DNA of 64,000 bases from Phymorhynchus buccinoides (taxonomy: Eukaryota; Mollusca; Gastropoda; Neogastropoda; Raphitomidae): positions 62,962,631 through 63,026,630 of the forward strand of contig CM065684.1 of assembly GCA_017654935.2 (NCBI GenBank), given 5' to 3'. This document shows, in pieces, positions 1 through 12,020 of the stretch. The notes under the pieces are model-generated. The model was not told the origin of the DNA. It saw nothing but the letters and a program-made list of their open reading frames with translations, and searched no databases. The first letter of the stretch is position 1, and each line of letters starts with the position of its first letter. A program made the position numbers and the translations under genes.

Positions 1-10
1 ATCGTGCGCG

Positions 11-413
<403 letters not shown>

Positions 414-495
414 GCCTTGTCAGGGTTTATGATATTTTCCTGTTTTAAAGGGTAAGCTCACCCCTTGTTATAATCATATAGTAAAAAGCCAACTG

Positions 496-498
<3 letters not shown>

Positions 499-554
<56 letters not shown>
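499..554. repeat. (GT)n microsatellite
   Basis: Pure GT run directly upstream of the GCGTTACC-type repeat. With the CA run 90 bp earlier it forms inverted dinucleotide arms. Confidence 0.97.
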
Positions 555-555
<1 letters not shown>

Positions 556-956
556 TGAAACACGAAACGGGCCTTATAACTCCGCCGTTTTTCGACCGAA
601 TCGCTTCAAATTTGCTGTGAGCCCTAACGGGCCGATGGCAACGCCAACCGAGGTGGCCGTGTCATTTGCGCGGTTCGGCAAATGCGCGAAACGCGCATCC
701 GCCGGCCTCTCGGCGCCCGTATCTCCGGTGTTTCTGGACCGATTGCCTTCGAATTTGGCAGGAAGATCACTGGGGACGGTGACTATCCGTGTACCAACCC
801 GGAAGCGAATCGGTTCAGAAACACGCGCGCTATACGACTCCGCCGTTTCTTAACCGAATCGCTTCAAATTTGCTGTACTCGGCGTTACCAGTACTTCGCG
901 TTACCGTTACTAGGCGTTACCGTTACTAGGCGTTACTGGGACTCGGAGTTGCGCTA

Positions 957-989
<33 letters not shown>

Positions 990-990
990 G
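555..990 (+). repeat. Dispersed repeat with GCGTTACC modules and (TAA)n tail
   Basis: It contains the phrases CTTATAACTCCGCCGTTT, ACCGAATCGCTTCAAATTTG and several short GCGTTACC/GTTACTAGG modules, ending in GTTGCGCTAGTAA followed by (TAA)n from about 958. The same order of phrases recurs three times at 38443-38830, with the same GCGCTAGTAA end. That makes this an interspersed family. Some phrases (ACCGAATCGCTTCAAATTT) are shared with REP-A, so the two families may be related. No protein is supported. Confidence 0.8.
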
Positions 991-1280
991 TACATTTATA
1001 TAGCGCCTACCTCAAATGAACCCAAAGCTGTAACATACATGCGGCATCCTGTTCATTGTTGTGACAATCGAAATATTCATCAACACCCTTCCCCCCCCCC
1101 CCCCAATCCGCCTCTGCGCGCGCGCGCACACGCACACACACATACACACACACGCGCGCACACACACTGGTGTTATTTTCAGCCCCGGTTTCAAAGGATG
1201 AAGATGAAAACATAAAAGAAATCCCACCCCAATTCCGTGACTTACATCGCAGATCTAAGAGAGATAGAAGCTCGTAGAAT
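991..1280. repeat. Low-complexity segment: poly-C, (CG)n and (CA)n
   Basis: A short unique-looking stretch beginning TACATTTATATAGCGCC, a motif that often follows TAA runs in marine invertebrate repeats, is followed by poly-C at 1090-1104 and alternating CG/CA to about 1168. No gene is visible. Confidence 0.7.
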
Positions 1281-1288
1281 GTCACCTA

Positions 1289-1376
1289 TGGTGTTGCATT
1301 GCCTCCGGGCATTGCCTCCAGGATCGTTCCCACCATCTTTATATCTACTAATGTCCCATATGTGTCTGTTTCAGAC
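1289..1376 (-). repeat. REP-B fragment
   Basis: CCTCCGGGCATTGC, TTCCCACCATCTTT and GTCCCATATGTGTCTG occur in the same order as in the REP-B copies at 63040-63470, and in reverse complement at 6320-6480 and 6950-7110. Only the middle of the unit remains. Confidence 0.75.
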
Positions 1377-1439
1377 CGGAGGATGCTATTAAGCAGAATT
1401 TAATTCAGATTATTCAGATGGCACTGACTACTAGCCTAC

Positions 1440-4400
1440 TACTAATTGTCCTTTGCCGATCTACGATCGGAAAGGAGTATGTTTTTGTTCGGGTATGGTT
1501 TTCTTCTTCTTTCTGTTTGTTGTCCGTCACCTTAAGGTGATCGGACTTTGCGATGGGCTGGTTTGTATGGGTTTTTGGTTTTTTTTTCTTCCTGTCTGTC
1601 CCAAGGATATCTCCCGAACTGCTTGACCGAATCGCGTCAAATTTTCTGTAGAGGTGTGCCACCTTAATAGGAAGAGATCCGCGCAAACCATTTTGCCGTC
1701 TTGACCTTGACCGTGAAAACCGAAAATCTATTTTTAGCCATATCTCAGGCACCGATCGACATAGGATGTTGAAACTTGGTATGAAGGTGGTTTGGCTTAT
1801 GCCCTTTCTGATGATGGCATACCGATCAAGGTCAAGGTCAAGGTCAAAAAGATCGCTGGAGCATGAAAATCGGAGGGTCATTTTTTCTCCTTCTGTCTGT
1901 CCCAAGGATATCTTTCAAATAGGTTGGCAGAATCGCTTCACATTTTGTGTGGAGGTGTGGCACCCTAATAGGAAGAGATCCGTGCAAACCATTTTGCCGT
2001 CGTGACCTTGACCTTGACGTATGACCTTGAAAACCGAAAATCTATTTTTAGCCATATCTCGGGCACCGATCAACATAGGATGTGGAAAATTGGTATGAAG
2101 GTGGTTTCTCTTATGCCCGTTCTCATGATGGCATACCGATCAAGGTCAAGGTCAAGGTAAAAAAGATCACTGGAGCCTGAAAATTGGAGGGTCATTTTTT
2201 CTCCTTCTGTCTGTCCAAAGGATATCTCCCGAACCGCTTGACCGAATCGCGTCACATTTTGTGTGCTGGTGTGTCACTACGAGAGGAAAGCATCTGCGCA
2301 AACCATTTTGCCGTCGTGACCTTGACCTTGGCGTACGACCTTGAAAACCGAAAATCTTTAAGGGGCAATTACTCCCACACCGTTGGTGTTAGAGTCTTCA
2401 AATTTGGCATGTAGGTACTTTGGCGTATGCCCGTTCTGATGGTGGCATACCGATCAAGGTCAAGGTCACGGTCCTGGAGATAGGTAAGCCTTGTTCTGTC
2501 TGTCCCAGGGATATCTTCCGAATGGGTTGGCAGAATCGCGTCAAATTTTGTGTGTATGTGTGTCACCTTCATAGGACGAGATCCGAACATGAATTATCAA
2601 GGTCAAGGTCATGACCTTGGCGTACGACCTTGAAACCGAATCGCGTCAAATTTTGTGTGCTGGTGTGTCACTATGAGAGGAAGGCATCCGCGCACAAAAT
2701 TTTGCCGTCGTGACCTTGACCTTGGCGTACGACCTTGAAAACCGAAAATCTTTAAGGGGCCATAACTCCCACACCGTTGGTGTTAGAGTCTTCAAATTTG
2801 GCATGTAGGTACTTTGGCTTATGCCCGTTCTGATGGTGGCATATCGATCAAGGTCAAGGTCACGATCCGGGAGATCGGTAGGCCTTGAAAGTGGTAGGGG
2901 TCTACAAATTGGGTTTTAAGCCATATTTTCCACATTTGTACTTGACAGAAGCGCTTCATATTGTCTATGGTACTGTATACCCTAGAGAAGAAAACATCCG
3001 AGCATAAATTATCACCATGCTGACCTTGACCTTGAAGTGTGACCTTGAAAACCGAAATTTCCTTCTTTGCGCTATATGTTTCTTCTTCAAGCTGTATCTC
3101 GTGAACTAGAAGACAGAATCCCTTCCAATTTAGTGTCAGGATGTGACACTCTACGGGGTGTCGCAAGTGCGTAGCATTGCTGGTGACGGACATGTCTGCC
3201 TCTCGGCGACGCCCTTGTTGTTGTTGGGTTTTTTTCTTCTTTTTTTCTGTCTGTCCCAAGGATATCTCCCGAACCGCTTCACCGAATCGCGTCAAATTTT
3301 GTGTGCTGGTGTGTCACCATGAGAGGAAGGCATCCGCGCAAAATGTTTCGCCGTCGTGACATTGACCTTGGCGTACGACCTTGAAAACCGAAAATCTTTA
3401 AGGGGCCATAACTCCCACACTGTTGGTGTTAGAGTCTTCAAATTTGTCATGTAGGTACTTTGGCTGGTGACGGACATGTCTGCCGCTCGGCGACGCCCTT
3501 GTTGTTTTTGTTTTTGGGTTTTTTCCTTTCTGTCTGTCCCAAGGATATCTCCCGAACCGCTTGACCGAATCGCTTCAAATTTTGTGTGGTGGTGTGTCAC
3601 CATGAGAGGAAGGCATCCGCGCAAAAAACTATGCCGTCCTGACCTTGACCTTGGCGCATGACCTTGAAAACGAACATCTTTAAGGGGCCATAACTTCCAC
3701 ACCGTTGGTCTTAGAGTCTTCAAATTTGGCATGTAGGTACTTTGGCTTATGTTATGGCCGTTCTGATGATGGCATACCGATCAAGGTCAAGGTCAAGGTC
3801 CGGGAGATCGGTAGGCCTTGAAAGTGGTATGGGTCTACAAATTGGGTTTTAAGCCATATTTTCCACATTTGTACTTGACAGAAGCACTTCAGATTGTGTG
3901 TGGCACTGTATAACCTAGAGTAGAAAACACCCGAGCATAAATTATCGCCATGCTGACCTTGACCTTGACGTGTGACCTTGAAAACCAAAATTTCCTTCTT
4001 TGCGCTATATATTTATTGTCCAAGCTGTATCTCGTGAACTAGAAGACATAATCTCTTCACATTTTGTGTCAGGATGTGACACTAAGAGTATAACACATTC
4101 GTACATAAATTATCCCTCGGAAATACAATGTCGCCGAGCAGCAGACATGTTTCCGTTTTTCTTCACCCTCTTATATCTCGTGAAATACTGTATAGAATCA
4201 CTCTAAATGTTGTGTAGGGGTGACAAAGGTGGAGTAGAAGACATTGCAGTACAAATTATGCCACCAGGGATTTTAATGTCGCCGGGCGGCAGACATGTCT
4301 CCGAGTTAAGGGTGTTCACCCCATTAAGGTTGTACACCCCACTAATTAATTAAGGGTGTTCATCCGGTAAAGGAGGGTGTCTAATACTAAAAGTAAAAGA

Positions 4401-5190
4401 CATTGTAGCACAAAATGTGCCACGTGGGGCTTAAATGTCGCCAAGCGGCAGACATGTCTCAGTGTCAAGGGTGTGCACCCCACCAATTAAGGGTGTGCAT
4501 CCCGGAAAACGATTTGCACCCAATCAAGGGTGTGTAGGTGCATCACCCAAAGGTCACAAGGAGAACAGGGACCCGAGATGTGACGGGGAAGGGACGTACA
4601 GGGCGGGGCATGTACAGGCCAGGGCGTAACCGGCAAAGGACATATCTGCCGCTCATCGATGCCCTTGTTGTCCTTTGCCGATCTAAGATCGCAAAGGAGT
4701 ATGTTTTCGTTCGTGTATGTTTCTTTGTTTTTTTTCTTTCTGTCTGTCCCAAGGATATCTCCCGAAGCGCTTGACCGAATCGCTTCAAATGTTGTGTGGT
4801 GGTGTGTCACCATTAGCGGAAGGCATCCGCGCAAACGGTTTTGCCGTCCTGACCTTGACCTTGGTGTATGACCTTAAAACCCGAAACTCTTTAAGGGGCT
4901 ATAATTTCCACACCGTTGGTCTTAGAGTCTTCAAATTTGGCACGTAGGTACTTTGGCTTATGGCCGTTCTGATGATGGCATACCGATCAAGGTCAAGGTC
5001 ACGATCCGGGAGATCGGTAGGCCTTGAAAGTGGTAGGGGTCTACAAATTGGGTTTTAAGCCATATTTTCCACATTTGTACTTGACAGAAGCGCTTCAAAT
5101 TGTGTGTGCAGTATAACCTAGTTTGTTTATGTTGCTGCTTTACTGTGTTGTGTGGTGGTGTGTCACCATTAGCGGAAGGCATCCGCGCAA
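1440..5190. repeat. REP-A block: dispersed family with AAGGTCA arrays
   Basis: This 3.7-kb region consists of partial and full copies of one family, partly head to tail. A copy opens with CTGTCTGTCCCAAGGATATC and CCCGAACCGCTTGACCGAATCG. It then has TGACCTTGACCTTG, CATAACTCCCACACCGTTGG and CGATCAAGGTCAAGGTCA, and closes with GACATGTCTGCCGCTCGGCGACGCCCTTG, a phrase sometimes followed at once by the next opening phrase (near 3200, 3480 and 4640). Other copies lie at 18366-19370 and 20525-23275. Short hairpins mark several copy starts: GTCCGTCACC...GGTGA.CGGAC near 1527 and CCTTTGCCGATC...GATCGGAAAGG near 1450. Reading frames in it are short and inconsistent between copies, so I treat it as non-coding. 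The element class is unknown to me. Confidence 0.85.
4255..4640. repeat. REP-A tail module with GGGTGTACACCC palindromes
   Basis: After GTCGCCGGGCGGCAGACATGTCTCC there is a run of TTAAGGGTGT(A/G)CACCCC units. GGGTGTACACCC and GGGTGTGCACCC are palindromic or nearly so. The same module recurs at about 21370-21490 and 28776-29000, so it travels with REP-A or as its own small family. Confidence 0.75.
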
Positions 5191-5334
5191 ACGGTTTACG
5201 CAATGGAAAAAAAATCGTGGAAGGTTATAATTATGCCAGAACGTTCTATCATTCTTCTCGGGGAAAAGCCAGGAAGTACCATCGCAACAGGAAAAACCCA
5301 AAGGACTAAATAGTAAGTACTGGAGATATGTGAA

Positions 5335-5490
5335 GAAGGACGTGATGCAAATGGTCACAATGCGATTTACTATTTTTCGCTCTTTTCCCATGGCAACACA
5401 GTGATATGCAAGTAATGTTATTATCAGCATGTTTCTATGGAGAAAGAGCGAAAAATAGCAACATGCATTTTGACCATTATCTCGGGTGCT
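5335..5490. repeat. Imperfect inverted repeat (hairpin element)
   Basis: The left arm (about 5340-5400) holds ATGGTCAC, ATTTACTATTTTTCGCTCTTT and CCATGG. The right arm (about 5428-5482) holds the complement in reverse order: AAAGAGCGAAAAATAG and TTTTGACCAT. The arms are about 50 bp with mismatches around a loop of about 28 bp. It resembles a small foldback or MITE-type element. No target duplication was identified. Confidence 0.65.
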
Positions 5491-6300
5491 ACAGCCGCGT
5501 AGACAATGGAATGTACACGTAACTTGGGTCTTCGATTTCATTGGTCCTGGGCATGATGTCGCGTGTGTTATAATTTAGAGTCGATATGACTGTTATATGA
5601 GAGGATGGACAATCATTACATCGACAGTTCTCCAGTCGACAGTTTCTTGTGTCAACCAAACATGAATGTGATTTGAGGAAGTCAAGTGCATTGGTTGAAC
5701 AAGCTTTGTATAGGTAAGACGAAAATAATATATTAACGGTTGTTTTTGACAATTAAAAAAACCTTCATTGTGTGTTTAAGACCAAACTTTTTTAAAAATT
5801 TAATTGACCAAACGTTATAACCTTGCTTCATATATATTCATGGCTTCATGCGTTTTCACACGTTTTGGGTATATTTATATCATAAGACACAAACCCTAAA
5901 TGCGTATCTAATTCAAATCATGTAGGATGGCGCTTCCATTACATGATCCATTTTTTTTAAAGTGTAAAGTTATTGGAAAATAAGTTTGGCAACTGCAAGA
6001 TGCCTATATTTATGCATGCATTAATATGATCAGTTTATTTATCATCTGGTATCTTTAAATTGTGTGTATAATGTGCGCTTATGTTCTGGCGTGTGCTAAA
6101 ACAAGAATTGTGGATATCAAGTTGTACACGTTAACACTTGTGGAACATGTGGTCGTTTTGCTTTTGAGATCGTGCTATTACTTAAGCCCTATCAACCGAT
6201 CCATAGGATCGGGTAACGATATTCTGACTCGGCGAGCGAAGCCTGTTGTCTCACACAATATAGGGAAAAGAGGGGAAACCCCGCTTCTGTGCCTGTAGCG
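5491..6300. other. No feature recognised
   Basis: AT-rich sequence. I see no exon, RNA gene or repeat that recurs elsewhere in the window. Confidence 0.5.
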
Positions 6301-6319
6301 ATTCGAATACTGAGTGCGC

Positions 6320-6906
6320 GAAGAATGAATGAAAAATTGTGTTTTACGTCCTCTCGGTCTGGAACAGACACATATGGGGGACATTTGTAGATACAAAAAT
6401 GGTGGGAACAATACTGGAGACAATGCCCGGAGGCAGTGCAACTCCAGTAAAGTCCCGAATTTTTTAACAATACAGATAGGTGTAGCGGTCGGTGCGCCCT
6501 GGTTCGCATATTGCCGTTTCGCATACTGCCGCTTCGCATAAAGCCGATTCACATACTGCTGCTTCGCATACAAAGCTTTGTGGACATGGCATTTCGCATA
6601 AAACTCAGAAAGTTAGGGATAGGGTTATGGATAGGTTATGGATAGGTTAGGGTTAGGGATAGGTTAGGGTTAGGGATAGGGTTAGGGATAGTAAGAAAGT
6701 CACGTAGAGTGCATTAGAACCTGCAAGAGTGCACAATATGCGAAATGGCAAACCCGTTTATGCGAACTGCCTGGTTTTGTTTGAAGAGACACTCGACTTG
6801 CGCCCGCGGCTCTGATCAAAGGATTATGCGAAACGCATTATGCGAACCGGTGGGCACCCGTAGCGGTAACCACGCCTCGGTTAAACCTGATCGGCTATGG
6901 TACCGC
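6320..6906. repeat. REP-B copy, split by a nested element
   Basis: The REP-B phrases ATTGTGTTTTACGTCCTCTCGG, CACATATGGGGGACATTTG, GGTGGGAACAATACTGG and CAATGCCCGGAGGCAGTGCAA run to GTGTAGCGGT at 6489. The family then resumes at 6860 with GTAGCGGTAACCACGCCTCGG and ends in CGGCTATGGTACCGCCAC. The uninterrupted neighbour at 6930-7160 shows what the pre-insertion site looked like. Confidence 0.85.
6490..6859. mobile_element. Nested non-autonomous DNA element, 8-bp TSD, telomere-like core
   Basis: Inside REP-B the octamer GTAGCGGT is present at both 6482-6489 and 6860-6867, a perfect 8-bp target duplication. The termini are inverted: GGTTCGCATATTGCCGTTTC on the left, and the reverse complement of the right end reads GGTTCGCATAATGCGTTTC. 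The centre (about 6608-6695) is degenerate TTAGGG/TAGGGATAGGG. TTCGCATA/TATGCGAA modules repeat throughout. An 8-bp duplication is typical of hAT-superfamily insertions. There is no coding capacity. Confidence 0.85.
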
Positions 6907-6929
6907 CACAAGTAGGCCTATTTTTGGTA

Positions 6930-7160
6930 CTGCATAAGTGCGCGAATGAATGAATGAAAAATTGTGTTTTACGTCCTCTCGGTCATAGACACATATGGGA
7001 CATTTGTAAATACAGAGATGGTGGAAACAATACTGGAGGCAATGCCCAGAGGCAGTGCAACACCAGTAAAATCCCGATTTTTTTAACAATACAGATATGT
7101 GTAGCAGTAACCATGCCTCGGTTAACCCTCATCGGCTATGGTACCGCCACAATAATTGAA
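6930..7160. repeat. REP-B copy, uninterrupted
   Basis: It carries the same ordered phrases as the copy at 6320-6906, ending TAACCATGCCTCGG and CGGCTATGGTACCGCCACAA. Two further copies in the opposite orientation lie at 63040-63470. This is an interspersed, non-coding family of about 220 bp. The class is not recognised. Confidence 0.85.
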
Positions 7161-8080
7161 TAAGTGCGCGTTGCGCCTACCCTCCTTTTATGCTCCGGTT
7201 GCCGGTTGAAGTACTTGAATTTCGCAACAAGCAGAATGACGTGTTATACCAACGTGAGACATTAGCTGCTGTGAAAATTACAACATGGCGTTCGTGTAAG
7301 AAATGTGTTGAGATATCTTGTGGCTGTCGAGAAAAATGAAATTCAACTGATAAAACAATAAGTAGCAAACATACTGTTGCTAACTCATCAATGAACCAGA
7401 ACAATTAGACTGTTGATCCTGAGGATAAATGCAGACGAAGATAATTGCAGATTCTTATGTATTTGTTAGGACATGCTAAGGAATTCGTGTGCCTGGCTTT
7501 TCACGGGGACTCTTCCATGTGTCTGATATTTCATTCAGAGAATTAGACAACTCTTTACTTGTTGCATGTTGCAATGCGTCTGTACCTCTGCAAATAGACT
7601 AATAGTAAGTCATTTGGTTTGTCATATTGTGTGTCGTTTTGTCTGCCTCTCCATGGCTGTCGTTTCGTGCCTCAACATATTCCACAAGAGTTACAAATAT
7701 TTATTAAAATTGACGTAAGGCTCAGATATTGCCATAACTAGTACTATGTGTCTACACTGTTAAATTCATATTGATTTCCATTGTAATCGAAAACAAAATG
7801 CAAAATAAAGAAAACGTGACCGATCCAGTTGTTTCAAAGAAAGGTAAGACACTCAGTGGAAATCAGAAAACCCATGACATTAAAACAAATAAGAAATAAA
7901 CACTATAGCGCAAAGGGAGAAACGAAAACAATCACGATAATACTAAGTATTAGTCTAATACAAAGGGCTCTCGATACGTTTTTGGATGTGGAATTTGTGT
8001 TGACATCTCAAAAATGCAAATAATACCATGCGGTAGACCATTGCTATGATGCCTATGTTGCAAATGTTCATTATTTTTCG
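7161..8080. other. No feature recognised
   Basis: I see no recurrent repeat and no convincing exon on either strand. The open frames are short and overlap on both strands. Confidence 0.5.
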
Positions 8081-8129
8081 CATAGCCAATACCGTTGGGC
8101 AAAGCAAAATGTCCACCAAGGTGAACGTT

Positions 8130-10895
8130 GATCAACTCCGCCATGGCCAGTCCCAAGCCCGGATGAGAAAGGATGAGGGTTGGGCGTGGGGCTAGCAACC
8201 CCACCCTGTAAAAACTATCACCGCTACAGAAACGACAACAAGGGAAACAACTTTACCTGGCAGAGGGAGTGAAGCAGACCAGGCAACTGAACTTATGACA
8301 GAGGGGGACCAAAGCCGAAAGGATGTCTCCAACCCGACAGTAGATCTCCTGACACTGAAACGACAGATGCGTGTGGGATTTTGGAATGTAAGGACTCTAT
8401 TTCAAACTGGAAAACTAGCACAGACCATCAAGGTGATGAACAACTACAACTTAAGCCTCAGAGTCAAAGCAAGATGGACCAAGACAGGAAAACAGAAACT
8501 AAAAAGCGGAGTAACAATCCTCTGGTCAGGAAGGCAAGATGACAATCATCGAGAAGGAGTAGCCCTCATCATCAGTAAGAAATATGCTAACACCTTACTG
8601 CAGTGGAAACCCATCAGCGAACACTTGCTTTATGTCAGACTGAACTCCAGGTATGCCAAGTTATCCATCGTTGTGGCTTACGCACCTATTGACAACACTG
8701 ACGAAGAGGATAAGGATAATTTTTACAGCGCACTCCAGGTGACACTAGAGGACATCCCAAGGCGTGATGTACTGCTCCTGATGGGAGATTTCAACGCAAG
8801 AGTCAGAACCAATAACAGAAACAGATAGTCATGGGATGGCATGGACTCGGTGACATCACTGACAATGGGGAGCGACTGGTCAGCCTCTGCAATGAAAATG
8901 ATTTGGTAATCAGCAGCACACTCTTCGCCCACTAGACCATCCACAAACTGATCTGGTCAGACGGAAGAATACAAAGCCAGATAGATCATATCATCATCAA
9001 CAGCAAGTGGAGGCGCTCCCTGCAAGACTCAACATGGCCAAGCTGAAGGATCCAACAGTAGAGGAGTTCAGCATCACACTGAAGAACCAGCTCAGCATTC
9101 TCCAAGACGAAGCGGCGCTGAGCATCGACAGCTTCAACAAAGCCATGAATGAAGCAGCAAAAGAGACCATTGGTTACAGGAAGAGCGTCAAGTCTCAGTG
9201 GATATCAGAAGACACATGGAAGACCATAGAGGATTGCAACGCAGTGCAGCGAGAAAGATAAAGAGGTAAAGACGTCAGCGAGAAGAGACAAACAGCGAAA
9301 TGTAGAACAACTTGCTGAGGAGGCTGAAGGAGCTGCCAAACAGAAGGACATGACAACAGTGTACATGATAACCAGGGAACTACGAGGATACAGAGGACAA
9401 AACCAGGACATCCCAGTAAAAGCTGAGGATGGAACACCTACTACTGAAGAACGTGCCAAGCTTGAAAGGTGGCGATAACACTTCAAGATGATCCTAAACT
9501 GACCCGACCATTCAATGCTTCCTGACATCATTGAAGCAGAGGAAGACCTGGACATCAACATAGAAGACATCACTGTGAAAGAGGTGGAGGAAGCCATCCA
9601 CAAGCTAAAAAACCCAGCAAAGCCCCAGGGGAGGACGGCTGAGATGCTGAAAGCAGAGGAGCAAGAAACACCTTGAATTCTCCAGTGAATCCTGCAAGAT
9701 ACCTGGAACAGAGAGACTATCCCAGATGACTGGAAAACCGGCCTCATCATCACACTACTGAAGAAGGGAGACCTCGGAGACTGCAACAACTGGCGAGACA
9801 TCACTCTACTGTCTTTTACCAGCAAGTTTTCAGTCTCATCATTCTCCAGGGGATCTTAGCAGCAGTGGATGCTATCCTGCGCCAAGAACAAGCCTGTTTT
9901 AGAAGAGGAAGATCCTGTATCAACCATAATTATCATTGTATTGCGGCAAGTATTGGACGCATTTGACAGCCTGCACTGTTTGTTGGAAGTATTACGACAC
10001 TATGGCACCCCCCCCATAAGCTGATTAATATTATCCAATCACTCTCAATCAAGAACTTTGAGTGCCGAGTCATTCACAGCAATGAACTGACAGAACCCTT
10101 CAAGGTGAACACTGGAGTAAAGCAAGGATGTATCCTGTCACTAGTGCTGTTCTTCCTGGTCATTGACTGGCTGATGCACATTGTCTCCCAATGAAACCGA
10201 CAGGGCCTCCACTGGACCCTGACCTCTGTCTTGGAAGACCTGGACTATGCAGACGACCAGGAATACTATCACACAGACACCAAGATATCCAACAGAAGAC
10301 AACCAGCGTGACTGAAACAGCTGCCATCATCGGGCTCAAGGTAAATGACAAGCAAACCCAGATCCTCAGGAAGAATGCCACAAACGACAACCCTGTCACT
10401 GTGAATGGCAAACCTCTAGAAGACGTGCAGGAATTTACCTACTCGGGCAGCAAAATGACAACACCAATCTGGAAATCTGCAGGCCTCAGCATCAAGATCA
10501 GAATCTTCAAGAGCAACGTCCTCAGCGTTCTTCTGTATGGTTCGGAATGCTGGAAGACCACTGCCACCATCGAACGAAGGTTGGAAGTGTTCCAGACCAA
10601 GTGTTTGCGAAGAATCCTGAAGATCTTCTGGCCCAACACCGTCTCAAACAAAGACCTCCGCACCAGAGCAGGAGTTGTAACTCTGCACGAGATCATCCAG
10701 ATGGAGGTGGTTAGGTCACATCTGCCGCATGTCACCAGACCCAGAGTAGCTCTACGCTGGACACCACGAGAAAAAAGAAACAGAGGGCGACCAAAAGAAA
10801 CCTGGAGAAGGACGAACGAAAAAGAGCTGAGAGGCAAAGGACTATCTCTGGCAACAACACCCAACGTAGCAGCACACAAACACTACAACAATTAA
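8130..10895 (+). pseudogene. Decayed non-LTR retrotransposon (endonuclease and reverse transcriptase)
   Basis: The pieces lie in several frames. 8295-8828 encodes an apurinic-type endonuclease domain: it starts around GFWNVRTL, has VVAYAPIDN in the middle and ends in LLMGDFNARV. Continuations appear at 9007-9261. Between 9500 and 10190 reverse-transcriptase remnants are scattered over frames. The last open piece (10191-10895) contains LKVNDKQTQIL, the LLYGSECW motif and the GRPKETWRR tail of this kind of polyprotein. Multiple stops and frameshifts show it is dead. The upstream GGGGCTAGCAACCCCACCCTG is typical leader sequence of this type. It most resembles RTE-like elements often mis-annotated in invertebrates as craniofacial development protein 2-like. 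The clade assignment is tentative. Confidence 0.85.
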
Positions 10896-10899
10896 TTTA

Positions 10900-11340
10900 T
10901 TATTTTTAGTGGATGGACGTCAGCTGACACCTGGGACATTGTGACTGATAATGAAATATATGGATACCCGTTTGATCCAGAAACTAAGTAACCAATCATC
11001 ATTTGGATGTTTCACGGTGAGTCCCCTTCAGTAAAATTCCACAGGAAACGGAGTACTGAAAACCCCAACCAAATAAATAGTCGCTACGTCTCTTTCTAAC
11101 GATTGTGATATGGCCTCAATTCCTCTCTACAGAGGAGAGCCATTACCACATATTAAATATAAACACCTGCTTACCCAAAGGCACTTTGGACATGTTATCC
11201 ATGCACTAGTATCTGAGGTCACCTACTTTATCATGACAATGCAAGTGACCACACTGCTGCAACTACTTTGGACATTCTGCAAGAAAACAGAGTTCAGTTG
11301 GTCTCCCTCCCACTTATTTCTCCGATTTAACCCGTTGTGA
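10900..11340. other. No feature recognised
   Basis: Sequence downstream of the dead retrotransposon. It may include its 3' untranslated tail, but no clear end, poly-A or target duplication was found. Confidence 0.4.
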
Positions 11341-12020
11341 TTGTATCCGTTTGTCTTTTACAAAGTGCCAGTTAAAGGGGATGCAAATGCTTGAAAATGC
11401 TTGAGGGTTGCCAAGGGCCCTATTTTGACTCTTTTTTTTATATATCTCAGTCGACCTGGTATGGCACCATAACCGTTTGTTTGGAAAGGATGATTAAAAG
11501 TATGTGTGCTCAGAGAGGATACCTCGAAATTGTACAATGGCCATGGGGACAGGGTGGATGCCTCGTGCTTCCATACGGGGAGCTGGATGACCCCACCCCT
11601 CCACGAGTCTCTCCCCACAGGGATACTTGGTGGTCTTTTGTACATATAACTCCCCCACCTTCTGGAAGTTCTGTGCTTGTAACTTCTTCTAATGTGTCAC
11701 TGTCTCTGACTCAGTCTTTTCCCTTTACTTTTTGTCATTTACTATTTATCTGACTTATTGGCCCATTCTCCTGCCTTTAAAAAAAAAGTCTTCCACCAAA
11801 TAGTATCTCCTTTGAGCTTCTCCGAAGTCGGACTGTGTTGGCTGTATGCAGCGGGGAGACAGCGACAACTGAAAACCGGACACCTTACCCATTATGGGTT
11901 GATGACCTGGGAACGCAGAAGAAGAAGTACACTGGCCAGAATGTACACCCTCTCGGTTCTCTACAGTCAGAAGCTTATCGAGAGTCCCTCGTATTGCATG
12001 CAATGAATAAATGTTGTTTA
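11340..12020 (+). repeat. REP-C copy (dispersed repeat)
   Basis: The part at 11650-11755 (CCCCCACCTTCTG...CTGTGCTTGTAACTTCTTCTAA...TTTTCCCTTTACTTTTTGTCAT) recurs in reverse complement at about 32570-32665 and 45330-45400. The flanking sequence to about 12020, including GATGACCTGGGAACGCAGAAG, may belong to the same element but is not confirmed by a second copy here. It is non-coding. Confidence 0.6.

Noticed and set aside
1414..5200. Recurrent 60-160-residue frames such as those with GYLPNRLTES in REP-A
   Set aside because: The frame is not conserved between copies, stops fall at different places, and both strands are equally open. I regard it as non-coding.
6608..6695. True chromosome end or interstitial telomere fusion
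   Set aside because: Repeats are degenerate, under 100 bp, and lie inside an element with its own inverted ends and target duplication.
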